30,571 nt of DNA, from contig JAWLFE010000034.1 in the NCBI GenBank assembly GCA_041685735.1, positions 1 through 30,571 on the forward strand. Direction: 5' to 3'. Shown one piece after another: positions 8,048 to 15,227 of this stretch; positions within the stretch are counted from its first letter, which is position 1, and each line of letters opens with the position of its first letter. The DNA comes from CSSed11-175R1 sp041685735 (GTDB taxonomy: Bacteria > Actinomycetota > Nitriliruptoria > Nitriliruptorales > Nitriliruptoraceae). The notes under the pieces are model-generated. The model made no database searches and was not told where the DNA came from. It worked only from the letters and a program-made list of their open reading frames with translations. Made by a program: the position numbers and the translations under genes.

Positions 8048-9079
8048 CCACACCCGCCCGCCGGAGAAGTGCACCTCGAAGTCGTCGGGGAAGATCGTCA
8101 ACGCACCCCACGGGTCGAGCCGCTGCTCCCCGTCGATCGGCAGGCCCCGGACGGCGTTCCACCGTCCCGGTCCCGCGACCTCGATGAGGTCCTCGTCCTC
8201 GAGCTGGAGCGTCACGGTCCGGTCGTCCAGCCGCCGGGAGTACACCGCCCACCAACCGCCGGGAACCGGTTCCGCCACCACCGCCAGCGGGAGCCCCGCG
8301 ACCTCGACGTTGGCGACGCCGTGGCTCCGCAGGTGCTCGACGGGGACGGCCAGCGACTCCTGACCGACCTCGACCACCACGAAGGTGTCATCCACGTCGA
8401 AGCCGCTCGGCCCCCCGGCGGCATCCAGTGCGAGGGTGCCGGGGTGCTCCCGCCGCCACGTCGCCCAGTCGGTCAGGGTCGACGGGACCAGCTCGAGCCG
8501 CTCACCCACCAGGGGCCCAGCGAGGGCCTCACCGGAGATCTGGCTCCAGATCGTGCCGGTCGCGTGGTCGAACATCGTCAGGGCGTTGCCGTAGAGGGCG
8601 CCCTGGTTGCCGAACAACTCCTCGTCGCCCCGGACCTCGCGGCGATGGACCATCGCCGATGAGCACAGCGGTCACCAACTGGCGAGCAGTGGGGTGTCGG
8701 CGATCCGGTCGTTGACGATCTCGCGTCGGTTGAGGGACCGGATCGGGTAGGCCCGCGCCTCGCCGTCGATCGCGACACCGAGCACGAGCGTGTCGTCGTC
8801 CCAGTCGACCTCGTCGGCTGCGACGTGCACGGGGTGGTAGATGGGACGGATGGAATCGCGGGCCAGGAGCTGCCGGAACCCGTCGGGGACGGGCTGGCCC
8901 GCGCCCGCCGGGTTCGGGATGTCACGGACCACCGGGGGATCGACATCCGGCGGCTCGGCGACCTCCGGGGTACCGACCCACCCGACGGCGAACAGCACGT
9001 TCACGACCAGGATGAACACCGCCATGGTGCCCACGACGATCATCGCGACCCGTCGCAGCAGCTGTCGGAGATCCTCCAT
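8039..9079 (-). CDS. DUF3179 family membrane-anchored selenoprotein, with in-frame UGA read as Sec136
   Basis: Two apparent ORFs (9079-8672 and 8653-8039) are in the same frame and separated by one UGA at 8674-8672. Together they make a 346-residue DUF3179 protein. One N-terminal membrane helix (about 12-34) is followed by the domain, with GVAIDGEARAYPIRSLN and EIVND before the UGA and NALTMFDHATGTIWSQ and SGEALAGPL after it. DUF3179 proteins normally carry T-Y-C-P-L-C here. This one reads S-W-UGA-P-L-C, so the UGA replaces the first Cys and gives a U-x-x-C redox-type motif. A SECIS-like hairpin follows. The product is likely an extracytoplasmic redox or metal-binding protein of unknown substrate. 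It lies 68 bases downstream of acdS. A sequencing error or pseudogene is the alternative, made less likely by the exact position and the hairpin. Confidence 0.82.
8636..8663 (-). promoter_or_regulatory. Candidate bacterial SECIS element
   Basis: On the minus strand, just after the in-frame UGA, CGGCGAUG (8658-8651) pairs with CAUCGCCG (8647-8640). The apical loop is GUC, or GGUCC if the closing G-C is open. Below the stem, an AU/C internal loop with an unpaired U at 8659 leads to a lower CUC/GAG stem. The GGU of the loop begins 20 bases after the UGA. Escherichia coli fdhF also has GGU in its loop, 18 bases after its UGA. This fits SelB-dependent recoding. Confidence 0.75.
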
Positions 9080-9147
9080 GTCCGACGCAACCCGTCCTGC
9101 GCCCCGATGCTTCCCTCCCGTCGGTCAGAGCACGCCCGCCCCGTGGG

Positions 9148-10155
9148 TCACAGCACGCCGGCGTAGGCCGGCAGTGCCGGCTGTCCGCCCAGGTGGGCGT
9201 ACAGGACACGCGCACCGTCGGGGATCCGTCCATCGGCGACCATCCCCATGAGCCCCGCCATGGACTTGCCCTCGTACACCGGGTCGGTGAGCATCCCCTC
9301 CAGGCGCGCGACGCTGCGGATCGCCTCCAGGGTGGTGGCGTCGGGGATGCCGTAGGTACCGGCATGGAAGCCGTCGACCAGTTCGACGTCATCGTCGCCG
9401 ATGGGTCGGGCGACCCCGATCGCCTCGGCGGTCTGCTGGGCGATGCGCGTCACCTGCGCACGGGTCCGGTCCATGGTGGCGGACGCGTCGATCCCGATGA
9501 TGCGCCGACCACGATCCTCGAGCGCCGCACCCGCGATCATGCCGGCGTGGGTCGAGCCCGTGACGGAGCAGACCACCACCGTGTCGAAGAAGACCCCGAG
9601 GTCGCGCTCCTGGTCGGCCAGCTCCCGGACCCAGTTCGCGAAGCCCAGGCCCCCGAGCGGATGGTCGGATGCACCGGCCGGGATCGGATAGGGCCGGCCG
9701 CCGGCCTCCTCGACGGAGGTGATGGCCCGCTGCCAGCTATCGCGGATCCCGATGTCGAACCCGGCGGGATCCATGCGGACGTCCCCACCCATGATGCGGG
9801 TGAGCTGGATGTTGCCGACCTTGTCGTAGACCACGTCGGGCCAGTCGACCCACCCCTCCTGCACGGTCACGGCCTTGAGGCCGAGGTGGGCGGCGACCCC
9901 TGCGACCTGGCGGGTGTGGTTGGACTGCACCCCACCGATCGACACGAGCGTGTCGCACCCCGTCGCGAGTGCGTCCGCGGCGAGGTACTCGAGCTTACGC
10001 ACCTTGTTGCCACCGAAGGCGATCCCGGAGTTGCAGTCCTCGCGTTTGGCCCACACCTCGACCCCACCGCCGAGGTGCGCGCTCAGGCGCCGGAGCGGGT
10101 GGACCGGTGACGGGCCGAACATCAGCGGCTGTCGAGGGAAGTCATCGAGGCTCAT
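9148..10155 (-). CDS. acdS: 1-aminocyclopropane-1-carboxylate deaminase
   Basis: A 335-residue PLP enzyme that closely matches ACC deaminases in length and motifs. It converts ACC, the ethylene precursor of plants, to 2-oxobutanoate and ammonia. Residues that define the activity are all present: the PLP lysine K51 (GGNKVRKLEYL), S78 (SIGGVQSNHT), Y294 and E295 (DPVYEGKS), and L322 (YAHLGGQ). D-cysteine desulfhydrases, the usual false match, change E295 and L322. The start ATG at 10155 overlaps the stop of the upstream YceH gene (ATGA). The enzyme suggests contact with plants, algae or their debris, or another route to 2-oxobutanoate. Confidence 0.93.
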   Translation of the reverse strand: MSLDDFPRQPLMFGPSPVHPLRRLSAHLGGGVEVWAKREDCNSGIAFGGNKVRKLEYLAADALATGCDTLVSIGGVQSNHTRQVAGVAAHLGLKAVTVQEGWVDWPDVVYDKVGNIQLTRIMGGDVRMDPAGFDIGIRDSWQRAITSVEEAGGRPYPIPAGASDHPLGGLGFANWVRELADQERDLGVFFDTVVVCSVTGSTHAGMIAGAALEDRGRRIIGIDASATMDRTRAQVTRIAQQTAEAIGVARPIGDDDVELVDGFHAGTYGIPDATTLEAIRSVARLEGMLTDPVYEGKSMAGLMGMVADGRIPDGARVLYAHLGGQPALPAYAGVL

Positions 10156-10877
10156 CGGCGTGGCTCCGGATCGGGGTCGGGTTCCTGGGCGGGGTCGGGA
10201 TGGGGTTGCTGATCAAGATCAGGGTCGGGGCCGCCCAGTCCGAGTTCGCGCTCCAGTTCGTCGACCCGCGCGGTCAGGGCGTCGACTCGGTCGGCAAGTT
10301 CCCGGACCGTCGGGAGCGGATCAGCCGGTGGGTCGGTGGCCAGTACCTCCGGGGAGGGGCGGCCGGGGGCCTCCGTGGCCGCTGCGTCGCCGGCTCCCAG
10401 CAGGTGACGCCACCGGACCTGCTTCTCACCGGGACGGCGCGGCAGGCGCTCCGCCAGGGCCCGATCCTGCAGTTCGGTCACCGCGGTATCGAGCGCCGCC
10501 GCATCCTCGAAGCCGTGCAGACGGTTCGACCGGCTCCGCAGTTCACCCGGGGTCTGCGCACCCCGCAGCAGCAGGAGCCCGAGGACCGCCAGGGGCCCGA
10601 CCGATGACAACCCCAGCTGCTCATCCGCCCGGTGCGCATGCTTCTCAGCGCGTTCTCCGGCACGCATGACGCGTTTGGTCAGGCCGAGTCGGCGCAGCTC
10701 GATCAGGGCACCGCGCACGTCCGACTGGTCGTAGTCGACGACGGGGTCACGGTTGGTCGACTGGTTGCACCCGGCGATCAGGGCGTTCTCGGTCAGTGGG
10801 TACTGCTGCGGGGTGGTGAGCTGCTTCTCGATCAGCACCCCGAGGATGCGGACCTGCACGTCGGTGAGTTCGTTCAT
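10152..10877 (-). CDS. yceH: YceH/DUF480 family protein
   Basis: A 241-residue DUF480 protein. The body (about 1-165) holds tandem winged-helix folds with the family text LTDVQVRILGVLIEKQLTTP, then YPLTENALIAGCNQ, SNRDPVVDYD-type and VRGALIELRRLGL segments. A short coiled coil (about 195-222, VRELADRVDALTARVDELERE) and an Asp/Pro/Gln-rich tail follow. Start ATG at 10877; the stop overlaps acdS (ATGA). The winged helices suggest DNA or protein binding; the family has no settled function. The low-complexity tail is an addition compared with enterobacterial YceH. Confidence 0.88.
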   Translation of the reverse strand: MNELTDVQVRILGVLIEKQLTTPQQYPLTENALIAGCNQSTNRDPVVDYDQSDVRGALIELRRLGLTKRVMRAGERAEKHAHRADEQLGLSSVGPLAVLGLLLLRGAQTPGELRSRSNRLHGFEDAAALDTAVTELQDRALAERLPRRPGEKQVRWRHLLGAGDAAATEAPGRPSPEVLATDPPADPLPTVRELADRVDALTARVDELERELGLGGPDPDLDQQPHPDPAQEPDPDPEPRR

Positions 10878-10896
10878 ACCGACAACGATAGGCCGC

Positions 10897-11706
10897 TCAC
10901 GACAGCACGTCGCGACGGGAGAACCACCACCAGGCGAAACCCAGGAAGACCACGAGGTAGGGCACCTGCAGCCAGATCCCACGCGACAGGTCCGCGTAGC
11001 GGGCCGGGGTCGCGAGCAACCCGATCCAGGCGTTCGATTCGTGGACCGGCAACCACCGCCGGATGTCGCCCAAGGCGGTGATGGCATCCAGGATCTGGAC
11101 GACGATCACCAGCACGATCGATCCCGCCACCGCCCCGACCGCGGAGTCCGTGGTGGTCGACAGGGCGAACGCCAGCGCCGCGAGCCACAGCGAGGTCCAC
11201 GCGAGGTAGGCCACGATCACCGACAGCCGTCCGATCGCGACCGTCGCCGGCAGGACACCGAACGGTGTCTGCACATCTGACCAGCCGAACGCGATGGTGC
11301 CCGCGATCAGACCACTCACCGGCACGAGCACCACCGCGACGAGGCTCAGGACCAGACCGACCGCGAGCTTGCGGCCGAGCAGCGCACCGCGGGGGACCGG
11401 CCGGGTGAGCAGGTAGCGCAGGCTCCCCCAGCTCGCCTCGCTCGACACCGTGTCACCCGTGAACAGCGCGATCACAGCCAGCAGCAGGAAGGGCGCGGTC
11501 GCCGCCGTGGACATCAACGCGAAGTTCAGGCCCGACGCTGTGGCCAGGGAGAACAGCCCCGTCGGGTCGCCGCCGTTCCCGCCACCACCCCCGTCGTCGG
11601 ACGACAGGAGGAAGGCGACGGCCAACAGAACGGGGACGGCGGCGATGCCGACGAGCCCGACCCGGGTGCGTCGACGACGGAGTTGCCGGAGCAGTTCGAC
11701 GATCAC
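10897..11706 (-). CDS. ABC-2 type transporter permease
   Basis: A 269-residue integral membrane protein with six likely helices: near 17-35, about 60-82, about 105-135, about 150-175, about 185-205 and about 240-262. It has the ABC-2 segment DTVSSEASWGSLRYLLTRPVPR. A Gly/Asp-rich loop (SSDDGGGGGNGGD) follows the first helix. The GTG start at 11706 overlaps the stop of the upstream ATPase fusion (GTGA), so the two form one exporter. It probably moves a hydrophobic or lipid-like compound outward; the cargo is unknown. Confidence 0.85.
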   Translation of the reverse strand: MIVELLRQLRRRRTRVGLVGIAAVPVLLAVAFLLSSDDGGGGGNGGDPTGLFSLATASGLNFALMSTAATAPFLLLAVIALFTGDTVSSEASWGSLRYLLTRPVPRGALLGRKLAVGLVLSLVAVVLVPVSGLIAGTIAFGWSDVQTPFGVLPATVAIGRLSVIVAYLAWTSLWLAALAFALSTTTDSAVGAVAGSIVLVIVVQILDAITALGDIRRWLPVHESNAWIGLLATPARYADLSRGIWLQVPYLVVFLGFAWWWFSRRDVLS

Positions 11707-14444
11707 GGCTGGTCTCCGGTCAGGCTGAGGAAGGCATCCTCGAGGGTCCCGCGCGGGGTCACCGCCTGGACGCGCACCCCCGCCGCCACCAGCCAGGCGA
11801 CCACGTCCGCCGCGTCGTGGCTGCCGAGGGCGACGGCGAGTCCCGCCCCCGAGACCTCGACGTCGCTGTCGGGGAGGTGGCTGCGCAGCACGTCGCGGGC
11901 GGCACGACGGTCATCCGTCTCGATCACCACGGTCTGCGTGGTCCCGACCAGTTCCGCGACGCGGCCGGCGGCTCGCAGCCGGCCCCGCTGGACGACCACG
12001 ACGTGCGTGCACATCTGCTCGACCTCGGCCAGGAGGTGGCTGGAGACCAGCACGGTGTGCCCCTCGTCGCCCAGGCGGGCGAGCAGTTGGCGCATGCCCC
12101 GGATCTGCTCCGGATCCAGACCGTCGGTGGGCTCGTCGAGCACCAGCAACGCCGGCCGGCCGAGCAGTGCCTGTGCGATGGCCAGGCGCTGCTTCATGCC
12201 GTGCGAGTAGGTGCGGACCGGCTTGTCGATGGCATCACCGAGTTCCGCGACCGACAGGGCCCAGGGCAGATCCGCCTCCGCCATGGGACGGCCGCCGGCC
12301 CGCCAGTACAGCTCCAGGTTGGTCCGACCCGACAGCTCCGGGCTGAAGCCCGGCCCCTCCACCAGGGCGCCGACGTGGTGGAGTACGGGATGCCCGGGAC
12401 GCATGGCCTGGCCGAAGACCTCGATCGTCCCGCCGTCCGGGCTGGAGAGGCCGAGCAGCATGCGCAGGGTCGAGGTCTTGCCCGCGCCGTTGGGACCGAG
12501 GAGCCCGACGACCTGGCCCGCCTCGACGGTCAGGTCCAGGTCGTCGACCGCGAGGTGGCCGTCCGCGTAGCGCTTCGTCAGGCCGCGGATCACGATGGGA
12601 CGGGCGTCCCCGGTCTGGACGGCAGCGGGCCCCGCCGGGCGCGAGCGACGTCCGAACACGACCGCGAGGACCAACAGCGCGATCGCCGCTATCACGACGA
12701 GGATGGCTCCGGCCGGACCGATCCCACCCGCCGGCGGGGTCGGGACGGTCGGTACACGCAGGACGGCTGCGTCCGGACCGGTGGCGATGGTCACCTCGGC
12801 GGGCTCGGTGAGGTTGGCGAAGGCCTGATCGGTGGTCGCGATCGTCAGGCGCAGGCGGTGGTCCGGAGCCAGCCGGTGGGCGAGGTCCGCCAGGTCGAGG
12901 TCGACGGTGGCCGGGACGTCGGTGAGCCTGACCGGCGTGACCGACCGCTGGATCAGCGTCGCGTCGCCACCCGGCGCCTGGTCGTAGAGCTTGACGAAGG
13001 CCCGGACCTCCGCACCGTCCCCGTCCAGTTCGAGCCGGAGTCGGGGTGGACCGAGCAGGGTGACCGCCCGCGGCATCGGATCGGAGACGAAGCTGACGTG
13101 CTGCCCCGGGATGTCGGCGCTCGGCAGCAGGCCGGCCAGTCCCCCAGCCCCCGGCAGGGTGGACAGCGCGGCCGGCTGTCCACCCGGTGGCGAGAGGATC
13201 GACCGTGATCCCGCCACGGGCGCGGCGCCGGCGTCGTCCGGTGCCACCAGTCGGCCATCAGCGGACAGCGTCCACCGCAGGCCACCACCGTCATCGGGGT
13301 CCGCGACCGGGAGCCGATCGAGGTCGCGGACGACCCCGCCGGCCTCGTCGGTCCAGGCGAAGGTGACGACCGGGTCGCTGCCGCCATCGCCAGCCAGCAC
13401 CGGATCGTCACCACCCGGCCTGGTGGGCGGCAGCCACCGGGCCAACCAGTCGTCGATCTCCGCACGCATGATGTCCGTCGGTCCCCCACCGCCGACCGTT
13501 TCGTGGCCCCCCGGCACCCAACGCAGACGGACGGGAGCGCCGCCGGCGGCGATCTCCGTGGCGTTGCGTCGCGATGCCGCCAGATCGAACAGCGTGTCCT
13601 GCTGGCCCTGGAGCAGCAACGTCGGTGCGGCCACACCACCCAGGCGCCCGGCGGGACTGACCCGGCCCAGCACGTCGTCGGCCGCTGGCGACAGCGTCCC
13701 GGCGACCGCTGCCTCGATGTAGGTCCCGCAGATCTCATCGTCGAACCGACCGCACGGATCCCCGGCGCCGGACCGGGGCCCCGTCCGCCCGGTGGCGCCG
13801 TCGACCGGCGCCGCCAGACCGGTGGCGGTGAACAGCAGGCTCGTCCAGCCGCTCGCGAGCACCCCCGACGGGCCGTCCCGGACGCCGTTGGGTGCCAGGG
13901 ACGCCGCGAGGTCGTGCCAGGCAGCAGCGGCGACGACCGCATCCAGGCGGGGCTCGGCCGCTGCGGCGAGCAGTGCGGTCCCACCGCCGTAGCTGGCTCC
14001 GACGATGGCGACCCGAGGGTCGCCCCCATCGTCCTGCAGGACCTCGTCACGCTCGGCGAGCACATCGATCAGTGTGGAGACGTCGGCGATCTCACGCGAC
14101 GGATCGGCCAGGCCGATGGAGCCGCCCGACGCTCCGAACCCGCGAGCCGACCAGGTCAGCACCACGTAGCCATCGGCGGCCAGGTCACGTGCGAAGCCAT
14201 CCACCGCCGAGCGGTCGCTCAGGAAACCGTGGGCCAGGAGGATCGCGGCGGCCGGCTCCCGCACCGACACGCCGTCGGGCACGTACACGGCGCCGTCCAG
14301 GGTGATCCGGTCGGGGCCGTCGGTCACCGCGGCGACCTCCACGGCTTCGACGGTGATGTCCTGGCCGCCGGTGAACGCGATCGCGGCGCTGACCCCCGCG
14401 AGGACCAGGACGGCCGTGACGCCGACCCACCGGCGACCGGTCAT
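11703..14444 (-). CDS. Fusion of alpha/beta hydrolase (CocE/X-Pro peptidase-like) and ABC transporter ATPase
   Basis: A 913-residue chain. Residues 5-25 form an N-terminal membrane helix or signal anchor. An alpha/beta-hydrolase domain follows, with the nucleophile S151 in GASYGGG, an acidic residue in LLLQGQQDTLFD and the His in VPGGHETVGGG, then a C-terminal beta-jelly-roll-like region as in CocE/NonD hydrolases. A second helix (about 575-600) precedes a full ABC ATPase: Walker A GPNGAGKTS (650-658), signature YSHGMKQR, Walker B LLVLDEPTDGLDP and switch His in LVSSHLL. With two helices the hydrolase would face outside and the ATPase inside. Start ATG at 14444, 16 bases after tdk. The partner permease follows with a GTGA overlap. 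The fusion suggests a hydrolase acting on the exported or sensed compound. Confidence 0.85.
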   Translation of the reverse strand: MTGRRWVGVTAVLVLAGVSAAIAFTGGQDITVEAVEVAAVTDGPDRITLDGAVYVPDGVSVREPAAAILLAHGFLSDRSAVDGFARDLAADGYVVLTWSARGFGASGGSIGLADPSREIADVSTLIDVLAERDEVLQDDGGDPRVAIVGASYGGGTALLAAAAEPRLDAVVAAAAWHDLAASLAPNGVRDGPSGVLASGWTSLLFTATGLAAPVDGATGRTGPRSGAGDPCGRFDDEICGTYIEAAVAGTLSPAADDVLGRVSPAGRLGGVAAPTLLLQGQQDTLFDLAASRRNATEIAAGGAPVRLRWVPGGHETVGGGGPTDIMRAEIDDWLARWLPPTRPGGDDPVLAGDGGSDPVVTFAWTDEAGGVVRDLDRLPVADPDDGGGLRWTLSADGRLVAPDDAGAAPVAGSRSILSPPGGQPAALSTLPGAGGLAGLLPSADIPGQHVSFVSDPMPRAVTLLGPPRLRLELDGDGAEVRAFVKLYDQAPGGDATLIQRSVTPVRLTDVPATVDLDLADLAHRLAPDHRLRLTIATTDQAFANLTEPAEVTIATGPDAAVLRVPTVPTPPAGGIGPAGAILVVIAAIALLVLAVVFGRRSRPAGPAAVQTGDARPIVIRGLTKRYADGHLAVDDLDLTVEAGQVVGLLGPNGAGKTSTLRMLLGLSSPDGGTIEVFGQAMRPGHPVLHHVGALVEGPGFSPELSGRTNLELYWRAGGRPMAEADLPWALSVAELGDAIDKPVRTYSHGMKQRLAIAQALLGRPALLVLDEPTDGLDPEQIRGMRQLLARLGDEGHTVLVSSHLLAEVEQMCTHVVVVQRGRLRAAGRVAELVGTTQTVVIETDDRRAARDVLRSHLPDSDVEVSGAGLAVALGSHDAADVVAWLVAAGVRVQAVTPRGTLEDAFLSLTGDQP

Positions 14445-14460
14445 CGGGCGCGCCCAGGTC

Positions 14461-15171
14461 TCACCGGGGGCCGACCGACCGCAACGGCACCGGGCCATGC
14501 GGCGCCGGGTCACGCAGGGCCGGGTCACGCAGCGTCGGGTCGCGGTCGGCCATCTGCGAGGTGATGCCCTGACGGTGATGGCGCCGGCACAGGACCTCGT
14601 AGGCGACATCGTCGTGGCCGACGTCACCGACGACCACCTGCTCACCCTCCCGCTGGATCCGGCCTCCGACGGTCCGTGCGTTGAGGGTGCCACGCACCCC
14701 ACACCAGCAGCGCGCCTCGACCTGGAGTTCCTGGCGTCGGTCCGCGAGCTCGAGCAGCCGCCGCGACCCGGGGAACAGCTGGGTGGTGAAGTCGGTCAGC
14801 AGCCCGAAGGCCTGCACGTCGATGTCCAGGTCGTCGACGAGTTCCCCGAGCTGCTCGATCTGCTCCGGCGTGTAGAACTGCACCTCGTCACAGATCAGGG
14901 TGTCGACAGGCTGGCCGGTCGCGATGACCCGGGTGACGTGCTGACGCAGATCGAGGTCCGCGGTGACCGTGGTCGCGGCCTTCGCCAGTCCGATCCGCGA
15001 GGAGATGGTGCCCCCACCGCGATCGTGACGCGTGAAGAGCAGGCAGTGCAGACCCGCGGCCACGGCGTTGTGGTGGATCTGCAGGGCGAGCGTGGACTTC
15101 CCGCAGTTCATCGTGCCGTAGAAGAAGGTGAGTTCGGCCACGGGAGCTCCGAAGGATGGGTCGGCGGACAC
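14461..15171 (-). CDS. tdk: Thymidine kinase (type II)
   Basis: A 236-residue type II thymidine kinase, which phosphorylates thymidine to dTMP in the salvage pathway. The P-loop is GTMNCGKST (19-27), the Walker B/catalytic region is CDEVQFY (94-100), and the zinc site is formed by C155, C157 (CWCG) and C195 with His near 198 (CRRHH). The start is GTG at 15171 with AAGGGGGG just upstream. The C-terminal tail after about 208 is a repeat of L-R-D-P-A units outside the conserved fold, encoded by a 15-bp tandem repeat. Confidence 0.92.
   Translation of the reverse strand: MSADPSFGAPVAELTFFYGTMNCGKSTLALQIHHNAVAAGLHCLLFTRHDRGGGTISSRIGLAKAATTVTADLDLRQHVTRVIATGQPVDTLICDEVQFYTPEQIEQLGELVDDLDIDVQAFGLLTDFTTQLFPGSRRLLELADRRQELQVEARCWCGVRGTLNARTVGGRIQREGEQVVVGDVGHDDVAYEVLCRRHHRQGITSQMADRDPTLRDPALRDPAPHGPVPLRSVGPR
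14506..14550. repeat. 15-bp tandem repeat in the 3' end of tdk
   Basis: CGGGTCACGCAGGGC (14506-14520) and CGGGTCACGCAGCGT (14521-14535) are adjacent copies, and a weaker third starts at 14536. The unit is in frame with tdk and encodes L-R-D-P-A/T on the minus strand, extending the kinase tail. Confidence 0.75.
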
Positions 15172-15227
15172 GGACCCCCCTTCTAGCGCAGCGCGACCGC
15201 CGGTCAGAGCATCCGGGACCGGACGCG

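Noticed and set aside
8039..9079. Two separate genes or a frameshifted pseudogene at the DUF3179 locus
   Set aside because: Both halves are in the same frame, with exactly one UGA between them at the conserved Cys, so no frameshift is needed. A plain nonsense mutation remains possible but is less likely given the hairpin.
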